Below, in pieces: positions 1 through 13,146 of a stretch of DNA of 64,000 nucleotides. Position numbers and translations under genes: made by a program. Every line of letters begins with the position of its first letter. Position 1 is the first letter of the stretch. Source of the stretch: Glandiceps talaboti (Eukaryota; Hemichordata; Enteropneusta; Spengelidae); contig NC_135559.1 of the NCBI RefSeq assembly GCF_964340395.1, positions 23,728,964 through 23,792,963 on the forward strand, read 5' to 3'. The notes under the pieces were generated by a model that was given only the letters and a program-made list of their open reading frames with translations, made no database searches and was not told where the DNA came from.

Positions 1-735
1 ATTTTTAGCTCCCGTATGGGAGGTAATGTCGCGGCAAGTCTGTCTGTCTATCTTTCTGTCTGTCTGTTTCCATGTGTCTGCAGAAATTTTGTTCCACTGA
101 TATCTCAAAAAGTACTGAAGTAAATGTTCTGCAATTTACTGTGTGGCATTGCCAGGCTGTAACTTAGTGCTGATTAGATTTTGGTGGCTTGCATAATTAA
201 TGATAATTTGAATAATTAATGATTTCACATGGGCTATATGTGCATAACGGCGTCACCAAATTCAATGAAACTTGCTACATCTATGGATCATACAAAGATA
301 TAAAAGCACTAAAAGAGGTTAACTTGTGTCAATTTAATTAAGAGCTAATTTGCATAATTAATTAATGTTTGTTACTCATGTTACGCATCCAGGATGGCTA
401 TATCAAATTTGATGAAACTTGCCACAGATATTGATCATACAAAGATATTATAGTTCTTAATGAAATTTAGTTGTGTCAATTAATTGCTCATTTGCATAAT
501 TAACTTTGTCTCCAAATTTGATGAAACTTGCTAAAGATATTGACTGAGGAAAGATATGATGTATCGATTCAATTGCTAATTAATTTGCATATTTGATAAA
601 CTCTTGCAGTAAGAGATATATAGCCAGGATTGTACTGAATTCAAGTGAACTTACTACAGATATTGATTACACAAAGGTACGACAGTACAGAAATACATTT
701 CTGTACGACAGTACAGAAATACATTTCAAAGTCTC
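1..735 (+). mobile_element. Dispersed element, family A, copy 1 (HINE-like head)
   Basis: The left end has a T run followed by TAGCTCCCGTATGGGAGGT, in which CTCCC and GGGAG form a small hairpin, then a TCTG-rich microsatellite. The body holds diverged internal repeats marked by ATGAAACTTGC-like motifs near 264, 411 and 520 and a weaker one near 640. Bases about 1-215 match a second copy at 15690-15890. The hairpin, microsatellite and internal-repeat order resembles non-autonomous Helentrons (HINEs), but no right end was found, so the class is inferred. The copy may extend left of the window. Confidence 0.5.
677..728. repeat. 26-bp direct duplication
   Basis: Two adjacent copies of a 26-bp unit that begins GTACGACAGTACAG, with the second starting at 703. 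It is a simple local duplication with no coding potential. Confidence 0.8.
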
Positions 736-1290
736 AGCAAGCACATTAACAACATATGAAATTACCACCGGTCAACAAGTCAATCAAAGTCTTTGTATGC
801 ATCATGAATCTAGGTGAAATTTGTTTCATAATTATCAAACTCCTCACATCCTTGATGACCAGTCTTAGAGAAATGTGTAACTGCAAACACACCTCATTGT
901 AAGTCTTAGAGAAATCTGTAAATGCTAGCACACTTCATCGTAAGTCTTAGAGAAATCTTAATCCAAAATAAAATAAGTTTTTTGTCATTGCTGTGTATCA
1001 GGCCATGCCATTTGATTGAAATCATGCTGGATATAATACTACACTGATGTATAAATAAATACTCGAGTTGTGTTCCAAAATAAAGTTTTCTGCATACAAA
1101 CTAAGAAATCATCAAAGCATATAACTTGCAGAATTTACCTTCAAGGTCAGGATTCAAGTGTGCAGGTGTGGGTAATGGGCATTGAACCAATTCAAATTGA
1201 ATTGGTTCTACAGTAAGTCAATTTTTCCTGTCCTAATTACAACAAGTTAAACCTGTTCTGAACCGATTTACTTTGAACTGAATCGACACT
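735..1290. other. Non-coding spacer with short duplications
   Basis: No gene is seen. It holds a 41-bp unit repeated about 2.3 times at 861-958, marked by AGTCTTAGAGAAAT, and a 25-bp inverted repeat at 1184-1208 just before the 36-bp array. The rest is unique AT-rich sequence. Confidence 0.6.
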
Positions 1291-4200
1291 ATATAGTAAT
1301 AGGACATAATGTAAATGTTACAAAGTATCTAGTAATACAACATAATGTAAATATTACAAAGTATCTAGTAATACAACATAATGTAAATGTTACTAAGTAT
1401 CTAGTAATACAACATAATGTAAATGTTACTAAGTATCTAGTAATACAACATAATGTAAATGTTACAAAGTATCTAGTAATACAACATAATGTAAATGTTA
1501 CTAAGTATCTAGTAATACAACATAATGTAAATGTTACAAAGTATCTAGTAATACAACATAATGTAAATGTTACTAAGTACCTAGTAATACAACATAATGT
1601 AAATGTTACAAAGTATCTAGTAATACAACATAATGTAAATGTTACAAAGTATCTAGTAATACGACATAATGTAAATGTTACTAAGTATCTAGTAATACAA
1701 CATAATGTAAATATTACTAAGTATCTAGTAATATGATATAATGTAAATGTTACTAAGTATCTAGTAATATGATATAATGTAAATGTTACTAAGTATCTAG
1801 TAATACAACATAATGTAAATGTTACAAAATATCTAGTAATACAACATAATGTAAATGTTACAAAGTATCTAGTAATAGGACAATGTAAATGTTACTAAGT
1901 ATCTAGTAATACAACACAATGTAAATGTTACTAAGTATCTAGTAATACAACATAATGTAAATGTTACTAAGTATCTAGTAATATGATATAATGTAAATGT
2001 TACTAAGTATCTAGTAATACAACATAATGTAAATGTTACAAAATATCTAGTAATATGATATAATGTAAATGTTACTAAGTATCTAGTAATACAACATAAT
2101 GTAAATGTTACTAAGTATCTAGTAATACAACACAATGTAAATGTTACTAAGTATCTAGTAATACAACATAATGTAAATGTTACTAAGTATCTAGTAATAT
2201 GATATAATGTAAATGTTACTAAGTATCTAGTAATACAACATAATGTAAATGTTACTAAGTATCTAGTAATACAACATAATGTAAATGTTACAAAGTATCT
2301 AGTAATACAACATAATGTAAATGTTACAAAGTATCTAGTAATACGACATAATGTAAATGTTACAAAGTATCTAGTAATACGACATAATGTAAATACTACT
2401 AAGTATCTAGTAATAGGACATAATGTAAATGTTACTAAGTATCTAGTAATAGGACATAATGTAAATGTTACTAAGTATGTAGTAATACAACATAATGTAA
2501 ATGTTACTAAGTATCTAGTAATACGACATAATGTAAATATTACAAAATATCTAGTAATACAACATAATGTAAATGTTACAAAGTATCTAGTAATACAACA
2601 TAATGTAAATGTTACTAAGTATCTAGTAATATGATATAATGTAAATACTAAGTATCTAGTAATATGACATAATGTAAATGTTACAAAGTATCTAGTAATA
2701 TGATATAATGTAAATGTTACTAAGTATCTAGTAATACAACATAATGTAAATGTTACAAAATATCTAGTAATAGGACATGATGTAAATGTTACAAAGTATC
2801 TAGTAATACAACATAATGTAAATGTTACAAAATATCTAGTAATATGATATAATGTAAATGTTACTAAGTATCTAGTAATACAACATAATGTAAATGTTAC
2901 AAAGTATCTAGTAATACAACATAATGTAAATGTTACAAAGTATCTAGTAATACGACATAATGTAAATGTTACTAAGTATGTAGTAATAGGACATAATGTA
3001 AATGTTACTAAGTATCTAGTAATACAACATAATGTAAATGTTACTAAGTATCTATAAATACGACATAATGTAAATGTTACTAAGTATCTAGTAATACAAC
3101 ATAATGTAAATGTTACTAAGTATCTAGTAATACAACATAATGTAAATGTTACAAAGTATCTAGTAATACAACATAATGTAAATGTTACTAAGTACCTAGT
3201 AATACAACATAATGTAAATGTTACAAAATATCTAGTAATACGACATGATGTAAATGTTACTAAGTATCTAGTAATAGGACATAATGTAAATGTTACAAAA
3301 TATCTAGTAATACGACATGATGTAAATGTTACTAAGTATCTAGTAATAGGACATAATGTAAATGTTACAAAGTATCTAGTAATAGGACATAATGTAAATG
3401 TTACTAAGTATCTAGTAATAGGACATAATGTAAATGTTACAAAGTATCTAGTAATACGACAATGTAAATGTTACTAAGTATCTAGTAATACAACATAATG
3501 TAAATGTTACTAAGTATGTAGTAATACGACATAATGTAAATGTTACTAAGTATCTAGTAATAGGACATGATGTAAATGTTACTAAGTATCTAGTAATATG
3601 ATATAATGTAAATGTTACAAAGTATCTAGTAATACGACATAATGTAAATGTTACTAAGTATCTAGTAATAGGACATAATGTAAATGTTACAAAGTATCTA
3701 GTAATACGACATAATGTAAATGTTACTAAGTATCTAGTAATACAACATAATGTAAATGTTACTAAGTATCTAGTAATACAACATAATGTAAATGTTACTA
3801 AGTATGTAGTAATACGACATGATGTAAATGTTACTAAGTATCTAGTAATAGGACATGATGTAAATGTTACTAAGTATCTAGTAATACAACATGATGTAAA
3901 TGTTACTAAGTATCTAGTAATACAACATAATGTAAATATTACTAAGTATCTAGTAATATGATATAATGTAAATGTTACTAAGTATCTAGTAATACAACAT
4001 AATGTAAATATTACTAAGTATCTAGTAATATGATATAATGTAAATGTTACTAAGTATCTAGTAATAGGACATAATGTAAATGTTACAAAGTATCTAGTAA
4101 TACGACATAATGTAAATACTACTAAGTATCTAGTAATAGGACATAATGTAAATGTTACTAAGTATCTAGTAATACAACATAATGTAAATGTTACAAAGTA

Positions 4201-4422
4201 TCTAGTAATACAACATAATGTAAATGTTACTAAGTATCTAGTAATAGGACATAATGTAAATGTTACTAAGTATCTAGTAATACAACATAATGTAAATATT
4301 ACTAAGTATCTAGTAATATGATATAATGTAAATGTTACTAAGTATCTAGTAATATGACATAATGTAAATGTTACTAAGTATCTAGTAATATGATATAATG
4401 TAAATACTACTAAGTATGTAGT
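1291..4422. repeat. 36-bp minisatellite, about 87 copies
   Basis: The period of 36 bp was checked by position (for example 1381 to 1417). The most constant core is GTATCTAGTAATA followed by a variable 7-bp segment and AATGTAAATGTTAC. Four common variants of the variable segment are CGACATA, CAACATA, GGACATA and TGATATA. A second variable site is ACTAAG versus ACAAAG. Because 36 is a multiple of three, short open frames appear on the minus strand, but they are a repeat by-product. There are few indels, consistent with recent homogenisation. Confidence 0.95.
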
Positions 4423-4721
4423 ATTTATCTAGGTACTGTACAAGAAGCTATTGGAAAGTACTATACATGTACGTAGCAATCTTTAAAATAGAATAGTTAT
4501 ATGTAGATCTACACACTCTTATTCCAGTGTCTATTGTGAAAGAAAAGGAGAAATTGAAAACTAAATATTGTAGTGTATGCTCATGATATAATACATGTTA
4601 CAGAACTATACTTGATACAGGAATATGAAGAATGGAACCTATTATCTATCTAATGAATATTATATCTATTTCTCTAGGTTACTATTATGCACTCTTTCAT
4701 TACACTTTGGTTTCTCTTTCC

Positions 4722-4810
4722 TATCCATTCATCCATCCATCCATCCCTCCCTGCCTCCTCCCTCCTTCCCTCCCTCCCCCCCTCCCTCCCCCCTCCCTCC
4801 ATCCATCCAT

Positions 4811-4846
<36 letters not shown>

Positions 4847-4899
4847 CCATCCATCCATGTCTGTCTGTCAGTCTGTCTGTCTGTCTCTGTCTGCCTTTA

Positions 4900-4942
<43 letters not shown>
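4722..4942. repeat. Compound tetranucleotide microsatellite
   Basis: Runs of ATCC, then CTCC/CCCT-rich sequence, then ATCC again, then TGTC/GTCT to the end. It is strongly strand-asymmetric (pyrimidine-rich on +), so every frame stays open by composition. No protein is implied. Confidence 0.95.
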
Positions 4943-5193
4943 TTTTTGAGTGAATTAGTGAGTTAATTTTGATCAATGACATAATCTGAGTTTTTAATGT
5001 CATGTATTAAAATCTGATAAAGTGTTTAGTTTGATTGTTTTCAAATTAAATTTGATTTTGAAAAGTCTTTCAGTATATTACCACTCCTATCTTTCCTTGA
5101 ATCATTAATACTATAGTATAATAGCAGATTCTGCTTCCATGTATTCAAATATTGACTTAGTAATTTCTGTTTTATTTTCTTGTTTAACGGGTG
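4943..5193. other. Unique AT-rich spacer
   Basis: Between the tetranucleotide block and the 31-bp array. No gene, repeat or signal recognised. Confidence 0.5.
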
Positions 5194-8100
5194 ATAGACT
5201 TAATGTAGACAATATAATTACTTGGCAGACTTAATGTAGACAATATAATTACATGGCAGACGTAATGTAGACAATATAATTACATGGCAGACTTAATGTA
5301 GACAATATAATTACATGGCAGACTTAATGTAGACAATATGATTACATGGCAGACTTAATGTAGACAATATAATTACTTGGCAGACTTAATGTAGACAATA
5401 TAATTACATCGCGGACTTAATGTAGACAATATAATTACATGGCAGACTTAATGTAGACAATATGATTACATGGCAGACTTAATGTAGACAATATAATTAC
5501 ATGGCAGACTTAATGTAGACAATATAATTACATGGCAGACTTACTGTACACAATATAATTACATGGCAGACTTAATGTGGACAATATAATTACATGGCAG
5601 ACTTAATGTAGACAATATAATTACATCGCGGACTTAATGTAGACAATATAATTACATGGCAGACTTAATGTAGACAATATAATTACTTGGCAGACTTAAT
5701 GTAGACAATATAATTACATCGCGGACTTAATGTAGACAATATAATTACATGGCAGACTTAATGTAGACAATATAATTACATCGCGGACTTAATGTAGACA
5801 ATATAATTACATGGCAGACTTAATGTGGACAATATAATTACATGGCAGACTTAATGTAGACAATATAATTACATGGCAGACTTAATGTAGACAATATAAT
5901 TACATGGCAGACTTAATGTAGACAATATAATTACATGGCAGACTTAATGTAGACAATATAATTACATGGCAGACTTAATGTAGACAATATAATTACATGG
6001 CAGACTTAATGTAGACAATATAATTACATGGCAGACTTAATGTAGACAATATAATTACATGGCAGACTTAATGTGGACAATATAATTACATGGCAGACTT
6101 AATGTAGACAATATAATTACTTGGCAGACTTAATGTAGACAATATAATTACATGGTAGACTTAATGTAGACAATATAATTACATGGCAGACTTAATGTAG
6201 ACAATATAATTACATGGCAGACTTAATGTAGACAATATAATTACATGGCAGACTTAATGTAGACAATATAATTACATGGCAGACTTAATGTAGACAATAT
6301 AATTACATGGCAGACTTAATGTAGACAATATAATTACATGGCAGACTTAATGTAGACAATATAATTACATGGCAGACGTAATGTAGACAATATAATTACA
6401 TGGCAGACTTAATGTAGACAATATAATTACATGGCAGACTTAATGTAGACAATATAATTACATGGCAGACTTAATGTAGACAATATAATTACATGGCAGA
6501 CTTAATGTAGACAATATAATTACTTGGCAGACTTAATGTAGACAATATAATTACATGGCAGACTTAATGTAGACAATATAATTACATGGCAGACTTAATG
6601 TAGACAATATGATTACATGGCAGACTTAATGTAGACAATATAATTACATGGCAGACTTAATGTAGACAATATGATTACATGGCAGACTTAATGTAGACAA
6701 TATAATTACTTGGCAGACTTAATGTAGACAATATAATTACATCGCGGACTTAATGTAGACAATATAATTACATGGCAGACTTAATGTAGACAATATGATT
6801 ACATGGCAGACTTAATGTAGACAATATAATTACATGGCAGACTTAATGTAGACAATATAATTACATGGCAGACTTACTGTACACAATATAATTACATGGC
6901 AGACTTAATGTGGACAATATAATTACATGGCAGACTTAATGTAGACAATATAATTACATCGCGGACTTAATGTAGACAATATAATTACATGGCAGACTTA
7001 ATGTAGACAATATAATTACTTGGCAGACTTAATGTAGACAATATAATTACATCGCTGACTTAATGTAGACAATATAATTACATGGCAGACTTAATGTAGA
7101 CAATATAATTACATCGCGGACTTAATGTAGACAATATAATTACATGGCAGACTTAATGTGGACAATATAATTACATGGCAGACTTAATGTAGACAATATA
7201 ATTACATGGCAGACTTAATGTAGACAATATAATTACATGGCAGACTTAATGTAGACAATATAATTACATGGCAGACTTAATGTAGACAATATAATTACAT
7301 GGCAGACTTAATGTAGACAATATAATTACATGGCAGACTTAATGTAGACAATATAATTACATGGCAGACTTAATGTAGACAATATAATTACATGGCAGAC
7401 TTAATGTAGACAATATAATTACATGGCAGACTTAATGTAGACAATATAATTACATGGCAGACTTAATGTAGACAATATAATTACATGGCAGACGTAATGT
7501 AGACAATATAATTACATGGCAGACTTAATGTAGACAATATAATTACATGGCAGACTTAATGTAGACAATATAATTACATGGCAGACTTAATGTAGACAAT
7601 ATAATTACATGGCAGACTTAATGTAGACAATATAATTACTTGGCAGACTTAATGTAGACAATATAATTACATGGCAGACTTAATGTAGACAATATAATTA
7701 CATGGCAGACTTAATGTAGACAATATGATTACATGGCAGACTTAATGTGGACAATATAATTACATGGCAGACTTAATGTAGACAATATAATTACATGGCA
7801 GACTTAATGTAGACAATATAATTACATGGCAGACTTAATGTAGACAATATAATTACTTGGCAGACTTAATGTAGACAATATAATTACATGGCAGACTTAA
7901 TGTAGACAATATAATTACATGGCAGACTTAATGTAGACAATATAATTACATGGCAGACTTAATGTAGACAATATAATTACTTGGCAGACTTAATGTAGAC
8001 AATATAATTACATGGCAGACTTAATGTAGACAATATAATTACATGGCAGACTTAATGTAGACAATATAATTACATGGCAGACTTAATGTAGACAATATAA

Positions 8101-9650
8101 TTACTTGGCAGACTTAATGTAGACAATATAATTACATGGCAGACTTAATGTAGACAATATAATTACATGGCAGACTTAATGTGGACAATATGATTACATG
8201 GCAGACATAATGTGGACAATATAATTACATGGCAGACTTAATGTAGACAATATAATTACATGGCAGACTTAATGTAGACAATATAATTACATGGCAGACT
8301 TAATGTAGACAATATAATTACATGGCAGACTTAATGTAGACAATATAATTACATGGCAGACTTAATGTAGACAATATAATTACATGGCAGACTTAATGTA
8401 GACAATATAATTACATGACAGACTTAATGTAGACAATATAATTACATGGCAGACTTAATGTAGACAACATAATTACATGGCAGACTTAATGTAGACAATA
8501 TAATTACATGGCAGACTTAATGTAGACAATATAATTACATGGCAGACTTAATGTAGACAATATAATTACTTGGCAGACTTAATGTAGACAATATAATTAC
8601 ATGGCAGACTTAATGTAGACAATATAATTACATGGCAGACTTAATGTAGACAATATAATTACATGGCAGACTTAATGTAGACAATATAATTACTTGGCAG
8701 ACTTAATGTAGACAATATAATTACATGGCAGACTTAATGTAGACAATATAATTACATGGCAGACTTAATGTAGACAATATGATTACATGGCAGACTTAAT
8801 GTGGACAATATAATTACATGGCAGACTTAATGTAGACAATATAATTACATGGCAGACTTAATGTGGACAATATAATTACATGGCAGACTTACTGTACACA
8901 ATATAATTACATGGCAGACTTAATGTAGACAATATAATTACATGGCAGATTTAATGTAGACAATATAATTACTTGGCAGACTTAATGTAGACAATATAAT
9001 TACTTGGCAGACTTAATGTAGACAATATAATTACATGGCAGACTTAATGTAGACAATATAATTACTTGGCAGACTTAATGTAGACAATATAATTACATGG
9101 CAGACTTAATGTAGACAATATAATTACATGGCAGACTTAATGTAGACAATATAATTACTTGGCAGACTTAATGTAGACAATATAATTACATGGCAGACTT
9201 AATGTAGACAATATAATTACATGGCAGACTTAATGTAGACAATATAATTACATGGCAGACTAAATGTAGACAATATAATTACATGGCAGACTTAATGTAG
9301 ACAATATAATTACATGGCAGACTTAATGTAGACAATATAATTACATGGCAGACTTAATGTAGACAATATAATTACATGGCAGACTTAATGTAGACAATAT
9401 AATTACATGGCAGACTTAATGTAGACAATATGATTACATGGCAGACTTAATGTAGACAATATAATTACATGGCAGACTTAATGTAGACAATATAATTACA
9501 TGGCAGACTTAATGTAGACAATATAATTACATGGCAGACTTAATGTAGACAATATAATTACATGGCAGACTTAATGTAGACAATATAATTACATGGCAGA
9601 CTTAATGTAGACAATATAATTACATGGTAGACTTAATGTAGACAATATGA
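5194..9650. repeat. 31-bp minisatellite, about 144 copies
   Basis: The period of 31 bp was checked by position (5281 to 5312). The unit core is GGCAGACTTAATGTAGACAA followed by TATAATTACAT. Rare variants act as markers: ACTTGG for ACATGG, ATCGCGG for ATGGCAG, TTACTGTACA, ATGTGGAC, TATGATT and GACGTAATG. Marker positions show internal higher-order duplications. Since 31 is not a multiple of three there is no long reading frame. The last unit decays at about 9645-9650. Confidence 0.96.
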
Positions 9651-10690
9651 GGCTAGGACTAGGATGTAATGGTTTTGATGATCTGCTCAAATCAGCTGTT
9701 ATGCCAACAACAACAAAATAGAAACCCCCACAATCTTTTTGCAACTCCTCAAGCCTGACGTTAATCCGTAGAGATTTCCTGCTCTCTTAGTCTTACTGAT
9801 ATCTTTCCTTTCCTTCCCTTCTCAGTCACACTTTGCATTACTTTCAGATTGGTTTTGAAACTGAAGTAGAAATCTTCAAAATATTAATTATTAATATATT
9901 ATGCAGTCATCATGTCTGTTAGATTAATCAACTTGAAAAGAAGAAAAAAAAACACTGCAAACTTACAAGGACATAGTAGGTGAAAATATTTTTAGGCTAA
10001 TCAGTCAGGAAGCTTTGTTGACAATTTGGTGGCAGAAATGAAAACTTCAGCTCAGTGAAAAATGATGTGCTCTGAGGACAAGCAGTATTGTATGCAGTGT
10101 TATGAGTGTGGGTGTGTGTGGTAGTTGGACTTATACACACAAGACATGTTCCCTATGTGATTAATAAAGTATCCTCAGTAATCAGTGCATGCAATCTCTA
10201 TCTCAGCATACGATTTGTTGCACAAAGTGATCCCAGGGGGTTTGTTTAAATACAACTGCTACTAAGCTAAGCTGTGTGTTTCCTAAAATAACTAACACAG
10301 TTTGAAGTTTACAATTACTATCAAAGTTCAATGTTTTATCTGAGACATGTAGGAATTTATTAAGTTTGGTAATAAATTAATAACACAAAAATTTATTGAA
10401 ATTATGTTATTGACTTATAATAATAGGTTATTTCTAATACACATGCATTTATACTGTTAGTAAACATTATTTTTTAGTAGCTAAGAGTAATTTAATTTTA
10501 AATAATTAAATAATTGTAGTATTAGAAGCACAATTTATTTTTACAAAAAGCATATTTCATCGTCTTGTGAATTTTATGAACATAATGTTGAAGTCAAGTT
10601 TTCAAAGTCATATATGATACTGATAGACAAAAATAATAATCAGTGCCCATAAGTAAGTAGGCAATTCCAAGATTTTGTTTTCTGTAAAGG
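9651..10690. other. Unique AT-rich sequence
   Basis: No gene, tandem array or transposon end is recognised in this kilobase. It separates the 31-bp array from the truncated retrotransposon. Confidence 0.45.
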
Positions 10691-11296
10691 AATTATCTGT
10701 ATCTTAATGTTTTAAAGACCAAAGAGCTCTGTATTGATTTTAGAAAAGTTCAGCGTGACCCAGCACCTGTCCATATCAAAGACTCAATAGTAGACAGAGT
10801 GAACGAATATAAATACCTGGGTATCAAGCTTGATAGTAAACTAAAATGGGTTGAGAATACCAACTTCATTATTAAGAAAGCTAACACTCGTCTGCACTGC
10901 CTAAGGAAACTAAGATCATTTGGTGTTAGTCACGATCTTTTAGGGGTGTTTTTTAATGCAGTTGTTTGCAGTGCTCTCACCTTTGGTATTGTTTGTTGGG
11001 GAGGTAATCTGTCCCAACATGAGATGGGAAGACTAAACAAGATTATCAAAAAGGGTAGCCAAATTATCGGTAAACAAAGTGAAAATATAGATTCTATCTA
11101 TAACAAACGCATAATGTCAAAGGCTCACAGTGCTCTGAAAGACCCTTCCCATCCACTATATGCAGAATTCTACGACCGTCGTATTTCAAGGAGTGGTAGA
11201 TACCGTGCTCCAGTAGCTAAAACCAATCGTTTTAAATCGTCTTTCGTCCCATCCGCTATCTCAGTTCTTAATAGCAATCATTGTCGCTCTTTTTAG
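10691..11296 (+). pseudogene. Reverse transcriptase C-terminal fragment of non-LTR retrotransposon
   Basis: About 200 codons are open in one frame from about 10691 to the TAG at 11294-11296. An upstream in-frame TAA at 10685 marks loss of the 5' part, so the YxDD catalytic box and endonuclease are absent. Visible family landmarks, in order: NVLKTKELCIDFRK (the conserved N-x-x-KTKE segment after the catalytic box), EYKYLGIKLDSKLKW (the YLG motif), LRKLRSFGVS, LTFGIVCW, then the distal DPSHPLY and RYRAPVAKTNRFKSSFVPSA motifs that end many invertebrate and fish CR1/L2-group polymerases. The fragment would not be an active enzyme. The nested element begins 15 bp after its stop codon. Confidence 0.85.
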
Positions 11297-11311
11297 TACT
11301 GTGCTGTTGTT

Positions 11312-12405
11312 AGTCCCCGCGGACGAAGTCCGGAACGGGGACTTATGGATTGGGTTCTGTCTGTCCGTGGGTCCGTCCGTCCGTCCGTCCGTCCATCCGT
11401 AGCCTGGTAGCCATTTTGTTTGTGAATTTTCATGTCCAAAGCTATAACTCAGACATGCTTGAACAGATCTCATTTAAAGTTGGTATTAGGACAGTGTTCT
11501 ATGACATACATGTGCATATCCGTTTTCATTGTGATACGATCCAATATGGCTGCCTGGTAGCCATTTTGTTTGTGAATTTTCATGTCCAAAGCCATAACTC
11601 AGACATGTTTGAACAGATCTCATTCAAAGTTGGTATTAGGACAGTGTTCTATGACATACATGTGTATATCCATTTTCGTCGTGATACAATCCAATATAGC
11701 TGCCTGGCAGCCATTTTGTTTGTGAATTTTCCATGTCCAAAGCCATAACTCAGACATGCTCAAACAGATCTCATTCAAAGTTGGTATTAGGACAGTGTTC
11801 TATGACATACATTTGCATATCCATTTTTGTTGTGATACGATCCAATATGGCTGCCTGGCAGCCATTTTGTTTGCGAATTTTCATGTCCAAAGCCATAACT
11901 CAGACATGCTTGAACAGATCTCATTTAAAGTTGGTATTAGGACAGTGTTCTATAACATACATGTGCATATCCATTTTCGTCGTGATACGATCCAATATGG
12001 CTGCCTTGCAGCCATTTTGTTTGCGAATTTTCATGTCCAAAGCCATAACTCAGACATGCTTAAACAGATCTCATTTAAAGTTGGTATTAGGACAGTGTTC
12101 TATGACATACATGTGCATATCCATTTTCGTCATGATACGATCCAATATGGCTGCCTGGCAGCCATTTTGTTTGCGAATTTTCCATGTCTATAGCCATAAC
12201 TCAGACTCCATTTTCATCGTGATATGATCCCCCATACCCAACCAATCCTTTATTGTTGGAGGCATATTCCATGTCCAACAAGCACACACAACATATCTAA
12301 GTCTGTTTGTTTTAGGTTCACAAATGTTGTTGCGTGATCAGAGTAGTGATAATTCCTTAAAACCCAATTATAGCGGGGACTATGTCATTCTCAATACAAT
12401 GACTT
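11312..12405 (+). mobile_element. HINE-like (non-autonomous Helentron-type) element, copy 1
   Basis: The 5' end is AGTCCCCGCGGACGAAGTCC, which folds with CGGGGACT about 24 bp on; an inner GGAC/GTCC pair extends the stem. A (TCCG)n run follows, then five full 150-bp core repeats starting near 11431, 11581, 11732, 11882 and 12032, plus a partial sixth. The 3' part has TAGCGGGGACTA (12371-12382), an inverted match to the 5' terminus, and a final GTCATT/AATGAC hairpin. An asymmetric inverted repeat, a 3' hairpin and core repeats after a microsatellite match HINE and bivalve pearl elements. Flanks read GTT on both sides; this fits either a 3-bp duplication or TT-targeted Helentron insertion. Frames open across the 150-bp units are repeat artefacts. 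Confidence 0.8.
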
Positions 12406-12534
12406 GTTTTTAGTATGTTGTGTAATATATGTAATGCTATCTTTTGTATTGCTTTTATTTTTGTTTTACCTGCAAGAACTGTCGTTTTAATTTCCCCTCG
12501 TGGGATGAATAAAGTAATTCTGATTCTGATTCTG

Positions 12535-12739
12535 ATTATACAGGTTAATTAACAAGATGACTTAGCTATGGAGACACTGCCTACCCCCTCTATATACAGG
12601 TTAATTAACAAGATGACTTAGCTATGCAGACATTACCTACCCCCTCTATATACAGGTTAATTAACAAGATGACTTAGCTATATGCAGACATTACCTACCC
12701 CCTCTATATACAGGTTAATTAACAAGATGACTTAGCTAT
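12535..12739. repeat. 56-bp tandem repeat, about 3.6 copies
   Basis: Starts of CAGGTTAATTAACAAGATGA occur at 12541, 12597, 12653 and 12711 (periods 56, 56 and 58; the third unit has an extra TA). The array abuts the retrotransposon tail, so the retrotransposon may have landed at or in it. Confidence 0.9.
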
Positions 12740-13146
12740 TAGAATTCACTTGAATAGGCCATTTCAGACTGCAAACAGGAAATTGAGAATACAGCTCCCT
12801 CGCTCAAATTGGGGGTATCATCACCTCATAGTACTGTTTCTTAAGAGCTTTGCCCCTTGGAATTCTGTAGAAATTTAAATCAGGGAAGTTTTCGTATTGT
12901 TCAGACATCAAGGAAAGCAGCAGTGCTCTATGATTAATTGAGTAACCTATACCATGTATACCCCCAAGGTACACACAGACAGGAAGTAGAGCGCCACCAC
13001 AGACAGGAAGTAGAGTGCCACCATGGCAAATTTTGGAAAATCCAATTGAGAGGGAAAGAAATTATTGCATGTCAGGATAAAACCTGTGTATATGAATATT
13101 AAAACAATCTAATTTGATCTATACTTGCCATCAGTACATTACTGAT
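12740..13146. other. Unique spacer with one 24-bp duplication
   Basis: No gene is seen. A 24-bp direct duplication containing AGACAGGAAGTAGAG lies at about 12975-13022. Confidence 0.5.

Larger units (their letters stand above)
10691..12538 (+). mobile_element. 5'-truncated non-LTR retrotransposon (CR1/L2-like), carrying a nested element
   Basis: Only the 3' end is present: the C-terminal part of a reverse-transcriptase ORF (to 11296), a 3' untranslated region, and a tail. The UTR is split by the nested element at 11312-12405 and resumes at 12406. It ends with TTTCCCCTCGTGGGATG, an AATAAA at 12508-12513, and a short (TTCTGA)n tail at about 12517-12538. A hexamer tail of this kind is typical of L2/CR1-group elements, as is 5' truncation from incomplete reverse transcription. 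Clade assignment is inferred from these features and not from a tree. Confidence 0.8.

Noticed and set aside
11350-12227. Repeat proteins across the HINE core
   Set aside because: A 150-bp period (a multiple of three) keeps frames open; different frames are open in overlapping stretches.
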